From: Methanobacteriota archaeon
Lineage (GTDB): Archaea > Thermoplasmatota > Poseidoniia > Poseidoniales > Thalassarchaeaceae
NCBI GenBank assembly: GCA_004195715.1
Contig: PSPX01000027.1
Coordinates: 1-34,697 of the forward strand
Reading direction: 5' to 3'
DNA: 34,697 nucleotides
The position numbers and the translations under genes are program-made. Positions 24,241-32,401 of this stretch are shown in pieces; position 1 is the first letter of the stretch; every line of letters starts with the position of its first letter. The notes beneath the pieces were generated by a model. It did not search any database and was not told the DNA's origin. It worked only from the letters and a program-made list of their open reading frames with translations.

Positions 24241-25158
24241 ATGTCGGTCGATTCAGACCGTCGAACCATGCTGATAGCGCTGGTTGGCGCTGTGGCTATC
24301 TCATTCTCCCCCGTGTTCTACATCTACTCGGACACCAATCCATCTACCGGGGCGTTCTTCCGGATGCTGTACGCACTCCCAGCGCTTGCATTGCTAGCGT
24401 ATCTCGTCCGCAAGTCAGACACACGCTCCTCGCGGACGCGATGGACAGCGTTTGGTGCTGGATTGATTCTCGCTCCGGATATGTTATCCTATCACAGTTC
24501 GATGATTTTCATCGGCATCGGCATCGCTACACTGATTGGCAATTCACAAGTCATCATAGTCACTCTGGCATCTTGGAAACTGTTCGGAGAGAAACCGAAC
24601 CAAGCCATTCTGATATCCCTTCCAGTAGTAATCATCGGATTGGCACTAATCTCAGGTATCGCCGATACCGATCCATACGGCGAAGACCCCGTCAAAGGCG
24701 TCGTTTTCGGTACGATAGCGGCATTCTTCTACTCCTCATTCCTAATCTTGTTCCGGTATTCTAACAGGGAACTGGCACCATCCTCTTCAGTCCAATTGGA
24801 CGCTACGGCGGGCGCCGCCCTAGGATTACTCGTTCTCGGCTTACTGCCTCTAAGCAGCATGGCCATAGAACCACTGGAATTACAACCAACCTGGCCCGGC
24901 CACGGATGGCTCATCGTTCTAGCAATACTTTGTCAGGTAGCTGGTTGGTTGGCCATTGCCCACGCTCTACCGCGCCTACCAGCAGCACACACTTCCTTCG
25001 CCATCCTACTGCAGCCGGTATTGACACTTATTTGGGGTTATGTCATACTGCATCAGGAGGGGCATTCGCAGAACCAAGTCATCGGCATATTCCTTGTATT
25101 GGCCGCTATCATAGCAGTGACTCTGTACGGCTCAGCGAGCAGCTCGGAAGCGGACTGA
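24241..25158 (+). CDS. EamA/DMT-family transporter
   Basis: A 305-residue integral membrane protein with about ten hydrophobic helices in two similar halves, as in the drug/metabolite transporter superfamily. Examples are MLIALVGAVAISFSPVFYIY, FGAGLILAPDMLSYHSSMIF and the second-half FAILLQPVLTLIWGYVIL. The conserved Pro/Glu positions (LFGEKPN and LHQEGHSQNQ) at the ends of the fourth and ninth helices are typical of EamA. Substrate is unknown; family members export amino acids, nucleobases or other metabolites. It starts 10 bases after the glutaredoxin gene, with GGTGG upstream of the ATG, and its stop abuts the convergent SAP-domain gene. Confidence 0.88.
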   Translation: MSVDSDRRTMLIALVGAVAISFSPVFYIYSDTNPSTGAFFRMLYALPALALLAYLVRKSDTRSSRTRWTAFGAGLILAPDMLSYHSSMIFIGIGIATLIGNSQVIIVTLASWKLFGEKPNQAILISLPVVIIGLALISGIADTDPYGEDPVKGVVFGTIAAFFYSSFLILFRYSNRELAPSSSVQLDATAGAALGLLVLGLLPLSSMAIEPLELQPTWPGHGWLIVLAILCQVAGWLAIAHALPRLPAAHTSFAILLQPVLTLIWGYVILHQEGHSQNQVIGIFLVLAAIIAVTLYGSASSSEAD

Positions 25159-26015
25159 TTACTCAGTGGAGTCCGGTGGCGCAACCTTCGCCATGCTCAC
25201 TGTGTACTCAATGTAAGAGATGGTCAGCCTGACCTCCTCACCGTCCTCGCAGTCGCACACTGTGCCCCAGAGTGTGTAGACATCTACGCTAACGTCGATA
25301 CGCCATTCCCCTGTACCAATTCCGTTGTATTGCTCCCACAGTGCGAGCGCCTCCTCTTGAGTGCCTTCGTAACCAGTTATGTTGGGGAGATCAAGTGTGT
25401 AATGGTACCATATCTTGTCCCATGGCTCTGTCCCATCGGCATCACAGTCCTGACTCATGGCATCAGTGTTCGATAGCGAGTACTGGTTCGACTTGTTGAC
25501 TGAGGAATCGTAGACCTCCACTGTCACCTTGTCGCATCCCACTATGCCCCCCGGCTGCTCGTCCTCCTCTCCCCAGTAGGCCCCGATATAGACGCTAGAT
25601 ATGTTACGTGGCAGTGGAATGCTCAGGACCACATTCTCGGTGGCGTCGTCATTCACGAAGAAGGACTGGACATCGGTCTGGTTTCGCTCCTCGAGGGTAA
25701 ACTCCCACACATTCCCCTCGGGTTCGGCCTCCTTGTCCGGCATGACCATATCGAGGACACAACCAGCATGGCTACACCGAGCACCGCTGCGATGGCTACA
25801 CGGTTCCTAAGGGCGGCTCCCGTGAGTGAGGCCACCAGTTCAGATGCGTCGAACCCCGAATCTCTCTCATCCCAGTCATCTTCGTCCCATTCCTCATCTT
25901 CCTCATATTCGAGCAGACGATTGTACAACTTCTCCTTGTTTCCACTGTTCGAGAGTCCGAGCTCCTTAAGCTCGCCCTTGAGCTCGGCTACGGTCCACTC
26001 GTCTATGGGTTCCAC
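25159..26015 (-). CDS. SAP-domain membrane protein with extracellular domain, frameshifted near 25745-25775
   Basis: Two minus-strand frames read as one protein of about 285 residues. The first frame, from the ATG at 26015, starts with a SAP-like helix-extended-helix domain (TVAELKGELKELGLSNSGNK, residues 8-40). An acidic stretch (EEDEEWDEDDWDE) follows, then a hydrophobic segment (NRVAIAAVLGVAMLVV, about residues 70-87). The second frame continues with KEAEPEGNVWEFTLEE and a Cys-containing beta-rich domain of about 190 residues with several N-x-S/T sites. The junction behaves as one missing base near 25745-25775. The second frame alone would lack both start signals and a membrane anchor, so one gene is preferred. 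Topology would be SAP inside, beta-domain outside. Function unknown. Confidence 0.68.
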
Positions 26016-26253
26016 ACTCTGAGATGGTGGTGGTACGAATGGAACTTTTGTTTGCTAGATACTCTCTCGCAGGCCTTTGTACTGCCTCGCAGCAGCCCGA
26101 TTTAGGTGTACAGGGCGAGAGATAAAAGCGAGGGGATGGGATGCACTCAGCGAGAACCTGTCGTCCCCGTACGGAGACCCATCGGAGTCGGCAATAAATA
26201 ATCGTTGTGAGAAACTGCCGCAATTTTGGGAAAAACGATGTATTGCAAGCCTG
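26016..26253. other. Intergenic region with minus-strand promoter-like elements and a hairpin
   Basis: This 238-base gap follows map and precedes the SAP-domain gene, both on the minus strand. On that strand it holds TTATTTATTGC (26202-26191) and CTTTTATC (26128-26121), either of which could be the TATA box for the SAP gene. A hairpin with a 6-bp stem and GTAC loop lies at 26163-26178. No convincing protein: a plus-strand frame from 26077 is the shadow of map. A small RNA between the two TATA elements is possible but unproven. Confidence 0.35.
26230..26235 (-). terminator. T-rich probable terminator after map
   Basis: About 20 bases past the map stop the minus strand has CGTTTTTCCC, a short T run of the kind that ends archaeal transcripts. 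Weak by itself. Confidence 0.3.
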
Positions 26254-27267
26254 TTAATGTACAGTGAGCACTTCCGGACCGCCTTCGGTAACGAGCACCG
26301 TGTGCTCGAACTGTCCGACGTCCCCTCCGTCTGCATCGCGCAACGCGGCGTAGATCTCCAAGAAGCGGATAGAAGTGAGTTTCTTGATCAATGCGTCCCA
26401 CTTCCGACGGAGCGATTCTACTTCCTCCTCGGGAAACGGTCTCTCCAGCAGCGGATAGGCCCACCTCTCTGCGAAAGGGAGGGTGTTGTAACGCTCCTCG
26501 ATGTATCTAGCCATGGTCGCACCGAGCGGCTTGACCTTGCCCTTGGCTAACGCCTTGCGAATCTTGACATTACCAGTAACCCTCAGGATGTTCGCCGAAT
26601 TAGATGGAGGAACGTTTTCCACCATCCCCGATCCACCAGTCGTGTTGAAGGGCTCGACGGCGTATATCCCACCGATTTCGGGAGAACCCTTGAAGCCAGG
26701 GTTGTTGGAACCGCAGGCGTACGATGGAATCGAAGTCCCGGCGTGCAGGTTCCAACGCTCCAACTGATGCCCACAGAGGTTACGTATCGGCTCGAAGCCA
26801 GCGTCCTTCGCAACCTGCTCGGCAGCAGCTCCGATCTTGTGCCATGGAGTGCCTGAATGCATCTTCTCGATGGCGGCGTCGCGCGCCTCCTCGGCTGCAC
26901 GAATCTGTTCGGTGTGGTTGCCGCCCCCACCTACTTCGACAGTCAGGGCATTGTCGGCGATGGCGCCTTTGATGTGCACCCCGACGTCGAGTTTGACCAA
27001 GTCCCCCTTCTCAAAGATCATCTCACCCTCAAACCCCTCGGGAGGCTCCAACAGGTGATTGGTCGTGTAGTGCGCGGCCATGTCATTGACCGAGATGGTG
27101 ACCGGGAACGCAGCATGGCCACCATGCCGTTTGATGAAGCGCTCTGCGGAATCAATGACATCGTTCCAGTGCTTTCCAGCGGTGATTTCTCCCTTGATTC
27201 CGTCCAAGGTCCTGCGCGCGACGTGTCCGGCGTCCCGCCAGTGCTTCAGGTCCTCTTCCTCAACCAT
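26254..27267 (-). CDS. map: Methionine aminopeptidase, type II
   Basis: A 337-residue archaeal/eukaryotic-type methionine aminopeptidase that removes the first Met from nascent proteins. The five metal ligands are visible: Asp94 (KLDVGVHI), Asp105 (IADNALTV), His167 (LCGHQLERWNLHAG), Glu205 (IYAVEPFNTTG) and Glu321 (GQFEHTVLV). The type II insertion between the His and the last Glu is present (KALAKGKVKPL to FLEIYAALRDADG). The N-terminus is normal. The start ATG at 27267 overlaps the 3' end of the Sua5/YrdC gene by 22 bases, so the genes are translationally coupled. Confidence 0.95.
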   Translation of the reverse strand: MVEEEDLKHWRDAGHVARRTLDGIKGEITAGKHWNDVIDSAERFIKRHGGHAAFPVTISVNDMAAHYTTNHLLEPPEGFEGEMIFEKGDLVKLDVGVHIKGAIADNALTVEVGGGGNHTEQIRAAEEARDAAIEKMHSGTPWHKIGAAAEQVAKDAGFEPIRNLCGHQLERWNLHAGTSIPSYACGSNNPGFKGSPEIGGIYAVEPFNTTGGSGMVENVPPSNSANILRVTGNVKIRKALAKGKVKPLGATMARYIEERYNTLPFAERWAYPLLERPFPEEEVESLRRKWDALIKKLTSIRFLEIYAALRDADGGDVGQFEHTVLVTEGGPEVLTVH

Positions 27268-27848
27268 GATCTGACCTCTAATTCGCTAACTACTCCTTCT
27301 CTGAGAACCTCGATATCTCTTGACTCGGTTGAATCATAGACTGAATACCACACTATCAATGTACTGGGCCTTCCGCTCGGACAGGAACCAGACACACACT
27401 CGATAGTATCACCGTCGTTTGAAAGGAGTCGTGCAGCTTCGTCGCAATCGGTTACGGGGTCCTCACCACTCCTGTTTGCGCTGGTTGCTGTCAGCGGACC
27501 GGTTGCTTCCAGCAGACGCTTGGCGAGCGGGTGAGCCACCACTCGGATGGCGATGCTGTCGCCACCGAGTCGGGAATCCAGTGTATTGTGGGCCCTGAGA
27601 ATCACTGTCAGTGAGCCCTCGGGGAAGTTATCGAGTAGCTCCCTGACTCCATCGGGAACCTCGACAAGCGTTTCGGCCTGAGTCAGACTAGCCACACCGA
27701 TGCTTACGAGCACGTCAGACGCCCGCCCCTTCAATCGGTACAACTGGTCGAGGCAGGTGGATTCTGGCAGGCAGCCGAGAGCAGGCTGAGTGGTAGTTGG
27801 ATAGACGATACAGTCTCCTGCGAGCGCGCACCGCACCGCTTCTTCCAT
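27246..27848 (-). CDS. Threonylcarbamoyl-AMP synthase domain protein (Sua5/YrdC)
   Basis: A 200-residue YrdC-fold protein of the family that makes threonylcarbamoyl-AMP for the t6A modification of tRNA. Seen: IVYPTTTQPALGC, the KGRASDVLVSIGV segment in place of the usual KxR motif, GSLTVILRA, SIAIRVVAHPLAKRLLEATGPLTATSANRSG with the SxN motif, and no C-terminal Sua5 domain. The N-terminal PTTTQPALG differs from the more common PTDTVYGLG, so assignment to the enzyme is probable rather than certain. It sits between the RDD gene and map on the minus strand and overlaps map. Confidence 0.82.
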   Translation of the reverse strand: MEEAVRCALAGDCIVYPTTTQPALGCLPESTCLDQLYRLKGRASDVLVSIGVASLTQAETLVEVPDGVRELLDNFPEGSLTVILRAHNTLDSRLGGDSIAIRVVAHPLAKRLLEATGPLTATSANRSGEDPVTDCDEAARLLSNDGDTIECVSGSCPSGRPSTLIVWYSVYDSTESRDIEVLREGVVSELEVRSWLRKRT

Positions 27849-27856
27849 ACTCTCTC

Positions 27857-28432
27857 CTACCTGATGTGGTGCCTGCTCGCTGGCGGCAGCGAGTCTGCGT
27901 GCACCACAATTGAACAGACGATTAGGTCGATGTTGGACTGATGCGTGTGTCGTTGTGATATCCTAGCCAAATCGTAGGCTCCGAAGTACAAGTTCAGTAC
28001 AGGTATGAGGTAGAGCAACTTGCGCAGGGCCCGCGCGTCCCACATCTGACTAGTCATGCCCGAACCGTCCTCGGCTACCACCGCGAGACCGAGCATGCGC
28101 TGACCCAGAGAACGTGAGTAGGCGACGCCAGTAAGCCTCCAGTATAGCCAGTGGGCCGCCAGCACCACGAAGGCCTGAGCGAGAGCGTAGTGGAAGTCCG
28201 CGGAGGACCACAGTGTGAGGTTCCAAGCATCGATGATCCTTCCTCCTGTGACAACCATCAGTATCGTCGTGACTATCACTACATCCACGGTGAAAGATGC
28301 GGTCCTTCTGACTCCAGAAGCCAGAATTGCACCGTCCGGCACTGACCAGTGCCCCTGTTCGGAGGAGACAATCTGCTGGGCTAGCGTACCGCCACCGGAA
28401 TTCATCTGTATTGGCGAATCATGGTCCGACAT
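27857..28432 (-). CDS. RDD family membrane protein
   Basis: A 191-residue protein from the ATG at 28432 (an in-frame upstream start at 28465 would overlap the helicase gene). A polar N-terminus of about 45 residues is followed by GVRRTASFTVDVVIVTTILMVV, where the charged residues R-x-x-A-x-x-x-D match the RDD signature. Two further hydrophobic segments follow. The second conserved block, GVAYSRSLGQRMLGLAVV, is also typical of RDD proteins. Their function is unsettled; some are ion antiporters. It starts eight bases after the helicase stop, so the genes are likely in one operon. Confidence 0.8.
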   Translation of the reverse strand: MSDHDSPIQMNSGGGTLAQQIVSSEQGHWSVPDGAILASGVRRTASFTVDVVIVTTILMVVTGGRIIDAWNLTLWSSADFHYALAQAFVVLAAHWLYWRLTGVAYSRSLGQRMLGLAVVAEDGSGMTSQMWDARALRKLLYLIPVLNLYFGAYDLARISQRHTHQSNIDLIVCSIVVHADSLPPASRHHIR

Positions 28433-28440
28433 AGGTACCC

Positions 28441-30381
28441 TCAGGCCATTCCGAGCAAGTGCCATGCCTCAAGGTTGCGACTCCGCACGTGTTCCAGCCA
28501 GGCCGCCCAATCTTTGTCGTAGCGCAGTGTTTCAGGGTCTCCGATGACGATAAGTCCGCGCCTGGCTCGAGTCAGGGCGACATTGAGCCGGCGGGAGTCT
28601 GAGAGGAAGCCGACGTTGCCCTGGCTGTTTGAGCGCACACACGAAAACAGGATGACCTCTTTTTCCCGGCCCTGGTAACCGTCCACGGTACGGACCTCGA
28701 CCCCGTCGTATCTGGTGGGGACACTATCTCGGATTGCCCTGACCTGGCCTGCGTAAGGCGTGATTATGCCGATATCGTCTTGCCCGAGCTCGCCACCGTC
28801 CATCAATCCCTCAAGCAGTTGAGCTACCCAGGAAGCTTCAGTCGGATTCTCCTTCGAGGTGCCGTCGGGGGACCTGACCTCCCCACCAGCGATTGGCAGG
28901 AAAGCTATCGGGCATCCCCAGTCTGGCCACAACAGGCCTGCAGGGGTGATTCTGTCTGAGTCCTCGACGCCATCCTCGAGCCTACCATTGTAGAAACGCT
29001 CGTTTGGAAATGCGGAGATTGCCGGGTGCATCCTGTATTGGATGCGCAGCAGATGGGGGCTGATTCCGACCTCCACCATACGCTCGAATAGCGAGCGACT
29101 CAGCCCGCCATTCTTCGCGCGCTGAGATATGACGGTAGGGGGGAGCTGCCGATGGTCTCCGACCAGCACAATCTGACGCGCTCCTCGGACCAGCGGCACC
29201 AGTGCGGCGGGCTCGGTGGCCTGCGTGGCCTCGTCTATGAGGACGCGCGAGAACCTGCGACCATCAAGGAGCTCGTGGCCCGAGCCGATGCAGGTGCAGC
29301 ACAACACCTGCGCCCGGTCGAGAATGTCGTCACGCATCTGCGACTCTATTTTGCGAACCTCCTTCCATCCTCTGCTAAGATCACGATGCGCCAACCCCTT
29401 CTCCTTACCTTTCATCCCCTTGACACGGCGGGAGAGTTTCTCATTAGACTCCAACCAGTGATCGAGGTCGCGTCGAAGCGGATGCTCCTCCATCCGGGCA
29501 TCCATCGTGGCCTCGCGCAGGTTCTCCCGCACTTTGACTGGCTGTCCTAGACGAACGGCACGTACACCGAGGGAGAGTAACCCCTCCAGTAGGTTGTCCA
29601 CAGCTACGTTAGAGTCAGCAACAGCCAGAATGGTCCCGATATCCTGTTTGGCCCATGCCTCAAGTATCCGCACTGCGGTATGGGTCTTACCCGTCCCAGG
29701 CGGCCCCTGTATCAGAGTCATGCGCCTATCCATAGCTGCCTGAGCGGCTTCGCGCTGCACCTTGTTTAGATCGGAAGCCAGAGAGACTGGGCGCGCACGG
29801 GCTCCTCCGAGCTGAGGGGTCAGTGAGGCAGTGCCAACCGGATCGTGGATCATACCGAGCAAGAGGTCTCGCAGTGGAGCACCACCGTCCTCCTCGAATA
29901 ACGAGTTCAGAGCGTCACGCATCCTGTCGTGCGCAATCCTGTTGGCCCCCCTATCTATCCTCCAGGTGTCCTTTCGCAGGCCAGTTGGAGTCTCCGGGAG
30001 GACGATACGGATGAAGTGCCTGGAACGGTTGCTGACTATTGCGTCGACAGGCTTCTCGGAGAGTGGATTTCGACGACTTAGCATGACTATGTCACCCTGC
30101 CTGAAGCGATGCATTCCGAAGGCCTGCCGATCTCGTCGCTGCAGTTTGACGATACGCTGTCCGAACAGCCATCCATCGGTCTTCGCCACTAGGTCGAACA
30201 GGGCAATACCGTTTGCAGCGAGCCTGCCGTCAGTCCACTCTTGCAACCTCTTCTCTGTAATCGACAACTCGTCCTCCAACTCCCATCCTATCAGATTCAG
30301 ATAGGCTTCATGATGGTCCTGACTACGATTGAAACGCGCAGGCAACTCCTCAGACTCGTCTGTCACGCCCCTGCGGCACAC
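28441..30381 (-). CDS. SF1B DNA/RNA helicase, UPF1/IGHMBP2-like
   Basis: A 646-residue superfamily 1 helicase. After an N-terminal beta-barrel-like region (about residues 1-200), the motifs run in order: Walker A IQGPPGTGKTHT, Ia ADSNVAVDNLL, Walker B VLIDEATQATEP, III GDHRQLPPTV, IV IQYRMHP, V VDGYQGREKEVILFS, and VI RRLNVALTRARRG. This set matches the UPF1-like group that includes IGHMBP2 and archaeal Hcs1-type helicases and moves 5' to 3'. A coiled-coil-like insert (RRVKGMKGKEKGLAHRDLSRG) lies between motifs Ia and II. The start is taken as the GTG at 30381, with an AT-rich element about 26 bases upstream suggesting a leaderless transcript; another GTG at 30366 is possible. The natural substrate is not known. 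Confidence 0.9.
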   Translation of the reverse strand: MCRRGVTDESEELPARFNRSQDHHEAYLNLIGWELEDELSITEKRLQEWTDGRLAANGIALFDLVAKTDGWLFGQRIVKLQRRDRQAFGMHRFRQGDIVMLSRRNPLSEKPVDAIVSNRSRHFIRIVLPETPTGLRKDTWRIDRGANRIAHDRMRDALNSLFEEDGGAPLRDLLLGMIHDPVGTASLTPQLGGARARPVSLASDLNKVQREAAQAAMDRRMTLIQGPPGTGKTHTAVRILEAWAKQDIGTILAVADSNVAVDNLLEGLLSLGVRAVRLGQPVKVRENLREATMDARMEEHPLRRDLDHWLESNEKLSRRVKGMKGKEKGLAHRDLSRGWKEVRKIESQMRDDILDRAQVLCCTCIGSGHELLDGRRFSRVLIDEATQATEPAALVPLVRGARQIVLVGDHRQLPPTVISQRAKNGGLSRSLFERMVEVGISPHLLRIQYRMHPAISAFPNERFYNGRLEDGVEDSDRITPAGLLWPDWGCPIAFLPIAGGEVRSPDGTSKENPTEASWVAQLLEGLMDGGELGQDDIGIITPYAGQVRAIRDSVPTRYDGVEVRTVDGYQGREKEVILFSCVRSNSQGNVGFLSDSRRLNVALTRARRGLIVIGDPETLRYDKDWAAWLEHVRSRNLEAWHLLGMA

Positions 30382-30502
30382 ACTCCATCACATCACGATT
30401 CCCTAGATTTTCCCCTCCACCGTCTGTGACAGCGAGCGACCAACTTCGGGTGAAGATTATACGGAACGTTTCAACGAGATTGGCCATCCAAGGGGGTTCG
30501 GG

Positions 30503-31696
30503 GTGTTCGACCGATTCAAATCATGGCGAAAGCGGGAGGATGAGGGGGCCGAGTGTCCGCTTTGCCAGCAGCGCAACCATGAGGACGCTGAGTCCTGCTC
30601 ACGTTGCTCCTATCAGTTGCTAAAACCTTCTCACCAACAGGATGCGTCAGTGGGTGACAAGGTCGCCACCGACCTCTTCGACGAGCTTCTAGAGGAAATG
30701 GACGAAGGCGATGACGACGAAATCATCGATTGGAGCAATGCGGCCTTTACCCTGGATGAGGTTACCATAGATGTCAAGCAGTACGGTAAGGACGACTCAG
30801 TGGTCACGAAGCAGAAGCCCAGCTTCGCTCTCACCGATATGCCTGAGCCTAGCGACACCGAGGAAGAGGAATACGAACTCAAGCCTGAGGACGCCCCCGA
30901 GTTCGTCACCAAGTTTGAGGTCCCAGAGGCCGAGGTCGAACCACTTGAGGTCATCGAGGCCCAGCAGATAGAGTTGATTCAGCCGACTGCGGAAGCCCCT
31001 GAGAATGTTGAGGTCATCTCCGCAAGCGAGGTGCCCGACACCAACGGAGTTACACCAGAATCTGTGAGCGAACCCGAACCAGAACCAGAACCCGAATTGG
31101 AGGAGCCAGGTCTCTCTGATTTTACAGTTGACCAGTTGAAGGCGATGGCCAGTGAGCGTGGTCTTTCGGGCTACTCCAAGCTCAAGAAATCCGAAATCAT
31201 AACACTACTAGAGACCGAGCCCGAGCCCGAGGGAGAGCCCGAGGCCGAGGCCGAAATCCCACCCCCTCCAACTGACTTACCGACTCCTCCGACTCCTCCC
31301 ACACTACCGCCTCCACCTGAGGTCGAGGAGGACCAGGAGCCGATGCCTATCCCTCCCGCTCCTGTTATCCCCTCAATCCCAAAGATACCAGAGCCCACAG
31401 AGACTCCGAATTATTGGCCGTGGTCACAGCAGGAGAAATGGTCGGACCGCAAAGTTGCCGGGCAGGTGAAGGCTGCAATGGAGGCGGCCCGCTCGAGGGA
31501 CATAGCACAGGCTACTGTGATCATCGACGAGGTCGGCCCACACCTCGGCGACCGCTCCAAATTAATCTACCCAATTGGCGCCCTTCTCCAGCGTATAGGG
31601 CGCGGCAAAGCCGTCGACAATTTGCTCACATCTTCCCTAACCGCACTGCCGAACGACCCCAATGTGGCCACTGCCAAGGCAAAACTGCGTCCCTGA
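30503..31696 (+). CDS. Zinc-ribbon, acidic and SAP/Rho-N-like domain protein
   Basis: A 397-residue modular protein. A four-Cys ribbon (C18, C21, C32, C35) opens it. A long acidic, disordered stretch (about 60-195) follows. A SAP/Rho-N-like helical unit comes next (DFTVDQLKAMASERGLSGYSKLKKSEIITLL, about 205-238). A Pro/Glu-rich segment (PEPEGEPEAEAEIPPPPTD, then PTPPTPPTLPPPPEVEE) separates this from a C-terminal helical domain of about 90 residues with TPR-like character (YWPWSQQEKWSDRKVAGQVKAAMEAAR). The start is GTG with AGGGGG upstream. No membrane segment. The SAP/Rho-N unit suggests nucleic-acid binding, but the role is unknown. It lies on the opposite strand to the helicase and ends close to the acetyltransferase gene. 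Confidence 0.75.
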   Translation: MFDRFKSWRKREDEGAECPLCQQRNHEDAESCSRCSYQLLKPSHQQDASVGDKVATDLFDELLEEMDEGDDDEIIDWSNAAFTLDEVTIDVKQYGKDDSVVTKQKPSFALTDMPEPSDTEEEEYELKPEDAPEFVTKFEVPEAEVEPLEVIEAQQIELIQPTAEAPENVEVISASEVPDTNGVTPESVSEPEPEPEPELEEPGLSDFTVDQLKAMASERGLSGYSKLKKSEIITLLETEPEPEGEPEAEAEIPPPPTDLPTPPTPPTLPPPPEVEEDQEPMPIPPAPVIPSIPKIPEPTETPNYWPWSQQEKWSDRKVAGQVKAAMEAARSRDIAQATVIIDEVGPHLGDRSKLIYPIGALLQRIGRGKAVDNLLTSSLTALPNDPNVATAKAKLRP

Positions 31697-31739
31697 GGCG
31701 TCCGTAGCCCTGATTGGTCATGACTCAGCCGCGGAGGGT

Positions 31740-32324
31740 GTGTTGAGGCGCGCGACTACCACTATTCGGGTCGATGAAAGAATGGTCCTGAGGCCGGCGA
31801 CGAGCGAGTTCTACTCAGAATTGGTAGAGGCATTCGAGGAAACCTGGCCCGAGGTTAGCAGGGCGATGCCATGGATTAACCCAGATCTTCCCTTCGACAC
31901 CCAAATCGAGGATTTCCTAGCCGAGACCGAACGAATGGGCAGATCCGGTCTACTGCACCACTGGGTGATGGTCAGGCCATGGGATGGAGCCCTTCTTGGT
32001 TTGATAGGATTTGACCAGGTGACCCGTTCGGGCAAGGCTGTTTGGAATCTCGGGTACTGGGTGCGCAGCTCCGAGCAGCAGCACGGTTTCGCGCGCCGGG
32101 CTATCGATGCATCACTGCGCTGGCTTGGAGAGGCCGAAAAATCGTCAGTAGAGCTCAAGGTTGACCCCCACAATCCCGCAGGACGCAGCACTGTGATGCG
32201 CACTGTCAGGGAGTGGAAAGGGGAGCGGTGCGTGGATGGAGATTCGGCGATAACTGTCGCAGGAGTCAGAACCCCTCACGAGTGCCACTTGGTAACCATC
32301 GGGCCGGGTCTAGGACCAGAATGA
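31740..32324 (+). CDS. GNAT-family (RimJ/RimL-like) N-acetyltransferase
   Basis: A protein of about 194 residues resembling the RimJ/RimL acetyltransferases. The start of the domain is VDERMVLRPATSEFYSELVEAFEETWPEV, a hydrophobic beta strand is ALLGLIGFDQV, and the AcCoA-binding region is YWVRSSEQQHGFARRAIDASLRWL. It probably acetylates a protein N-terminus or small amine; the substrate is unknown. The start is uncertain: GTG at 31740 and TTG at 31743 both follow a GGAGG motif, and ATG at 31782 is the conservative alternative. The usual C-terminal part of the domain seems somewhat divergent. Confidence 0.78.
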   Translation: MLRRATTTIRVDERMVLRPATSEFYSELVEAFEETWPEVSRAMPWINPDLPFDTQIEDFLAETERMGRSGLLHHWVMVRPWDGALLGLIGFDQVTRSGKAVWNLGYWVRSSEQQHGFARRAIDASLRWLGEAEKSSVELKVDPHNPAGRSTVMRTVREWKGERCVDGDSAITVAGVRTPHECHLVTIGPGLGPE

Positions 32325-32329
32325 GAGGC

Positions 32330-32390
32330 CAATTGGGTGCGACCCATTGAAAAAACCCCCTTGGGTCCGAATTCTGCCCCAGTGGGGCAG
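32330..32390 (+). other. Two hairpins between the acetyltransferase and aceE
   Basis: 32330-32349 forms a stem of eight pairs with one bulged base (CAAT-TGGGT / ACCCA-TTG) directly after the acetyltransferase stop, and is followed by a run of six A. 32374-32390 is a perfect 7-bp stem, CTGCCCC-AGT-GGGGCAG, 11 bases before the aceE start. They could be a transcript end and a regulatory or leader structure for aceE, or protein-binding sites. No plus-strand T run follows them. Confidence 0.4.
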
Positions 32391-32401
32391 GTAGAGTGAG
32401 A

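Noticed and set aside
25159-25749. Separate gene for the secreted domain next to a short SAP gene
   Set aside because: The second frame has no start signal, signal peptide or anchor, while joining it to the upstream SAP/membrane frame yields a sensible protein.
26077-26550. 157-residue plus-strand frame over the end of map
   Set aside because: It overlaps the well-supported metal-binding C-terminus of map and has no recognisable domain.
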